Assembly (NCBI GenBank): GCA_030789695.1
Contig: CM061140.1
Coordinates: 173,624,319-173,688,318 of the forward strand
Length of the DNA: 64,000 bases
Reading direction: 5' to 3'
Origin: Scilla litardierei
Taxonomy: Eukaryota > Streptophyta > Magnoliopsida > Asparagales > Asparagaceae
Within the stretch, counting starts at the first letter, position 1, and each line of letters opens with the position of its first letter. The notes beneath the pieces were generated by a model. It worked only from the letters and a program-made list of their open reading frames with translations. It ran no database searches and was not told the origin of the DNA. Shown piece after piece: positions 63,390 through 64,000 of this stretch. A program made the translations under genes and the position numbers.

Positions 63390-64000
63390 GAGTGTGATAT
63401 ATGTCAGCGCCACAAATACCAGGCGACATCTCCAGCAGGTCTTCTACAGCGCTTGGAGTTACCGGAGAGGATATGGGAAGACATCTCGATGGATTTTGTG
63501 GAGGGGCTGCCACGGCCTGAGGGCTTCACTACGATATTTGTTGTGGTTGACCGCCTCAGCAAATACGTACATTTCATCCCACTACGCCATCCCTTTACTG
63601 CTGCGTCAGTGGCAGTTGCTTTTTTGAGGGAGGTAGTCAGGCTGCATGGGTACCCTCGCTCGATTGTATCAGACGAGGATAAGGTGTTTCTGAGCACTTT
63701 TTGGAAGGAGATGTTCCGACTACAGGGGACGGCGCTACGACGGAGCACGGCTTATCACCCACAGACGGACGGCCAGACGGAGGTGCTTAACCGCAGTGTG
63801 GAGACATACCTCCGGTGTTTTGCGTTAGAGACACCTAGGAAGTGGCCCGGGTGGTTGATGTGAGCTGAGTACTGGTACAACACCTCGTACCATTCAGCCG
63901 CGAGGATGACACCGTTTCAGATTGTGTATGGCCGAGATCCGCCCCATCTAGTGCATTACAGCAGGGGATCCACCCCGGTGTCTGGATTAGAGCAGCAGTT
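63390..64000 (+). pseudogene. Chromovirus integrase core
   Basis: C-D-I-C-Q-R-H-K (zinc cysteines), then core D in S-M-D-F-V-E-G-L-P, second D in I-V-S-D-E-D-K-V-F and E in [12 protein letters not shown] at 63861, after which N-T-S-Y-H-S-A-A-R-M-T-P-F continues to the window end. The usual E-R-D before the second Asp reads V-S-D-E-D here. Confidence 0.9.

Larger units (their letters stand above)
59003..64000 (+). mobile_element. Chromovirus-type Ty3/Gypsy element, 5' part, runs off the window
   Basis: 5' LTR, Met primer site, gag, protease, RT, RNase H and integrase in Gypsy order. The short LTR (about 362 bp) and gag/zinc-knuckle type fit Reina/Tekay-like chromoviruses, but the chromodomain would lie beyond the window. 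All domains are recognisable yet broken by several stops and frameshifts, so it is not autonomous in its present state. Confidence 0.9.

Overview
Nuclear DNA of a flowering plant. Two spliced host genes can be read: a plant E2F cell-cycle transcription factor and an HVA22/TB2-DP1 family membrane protein. Almost everything else is transposable-element DNA of plant types: LTR retrotransposons with initiator-Met tRNA primer sites, chromoviruses, Copia elements, Helitrons and a hAT derivative. There are no operons, rRNA genes, convincing tRNA genes or CRISPR arrays. The species cannot be fixed from the sequence alone.

Layout. (1) 1-16461 is old Gypsy debris: two units, each an antisense coding remnant followed by a purine tract and a plus-strand LTR (1892-2629; 15668-16461), plus a third antisense remnant (4240-5030) and a 66-bp minisatellite. 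This debris is split by a young, complete, protein-less LTR element at 5374-13452 (LTRs about 2.35 kb, target duplication CGTTT). (2) 16533-17128 is a Helitron whose 3' end abuts the 5' end of a second one at 17129, just upstream of the E2F promoter. (3) 17618 to about 49.3 kb is the E2F gene on the plus strand, about 444 codons in 13 exons. Intron 6 (13.1 kb) and intron 11 (13.6 kb) are swollen by nested elements. Intron 6 holds an acidic-protein LTR element fragment, a gag-only element (TR-GAG3) cut by another (TR-GAG1, 23259-25949, duplication GGCCG), and a nearly intact Copia (26809-32188, duplication TGCAC). Intron 11 holds a full acidic-protein LTR element (35239-37859), a hAT derivative (38326-39460, duplication GGATCCAT), Copia fragments, half of a chromovirus (42496-45090) and a pol-less mini-Copia (45091-47810). 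(4) 50.8-52.3 kb is the HVA22-like gene, five coding exons recognised, then a minus-strand Copia (52801-59002) carrying TR-GAG2 (55702-58606, duplication CAATC). (5) 59003-64000 is a plus-strand chromovirus running off the window: LTR, gag, protease, RT, RNase H and integrase, broken by stops and frameshifts.

How the parts relate. The gag-only elements share with the chromoviruses the Met primer site, LTRs of about 330-390 bp, a coiled-coil gag start, an R-K-L-x(5)-F-x-G gag motif and an unusual zinc knuckle. They look like parasites mobilised by that lineage. LTR divergence judged by eye puts the Copia at 26809 and the protein-less element at 5374 as youngest (about 1% or less), and the gag-only, mini-Copia and acidic-protein elements as older (about 5-7%). 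The E2F splice frame is intact across all recognised exons, so the insertions appear to be tolerated inside introns.
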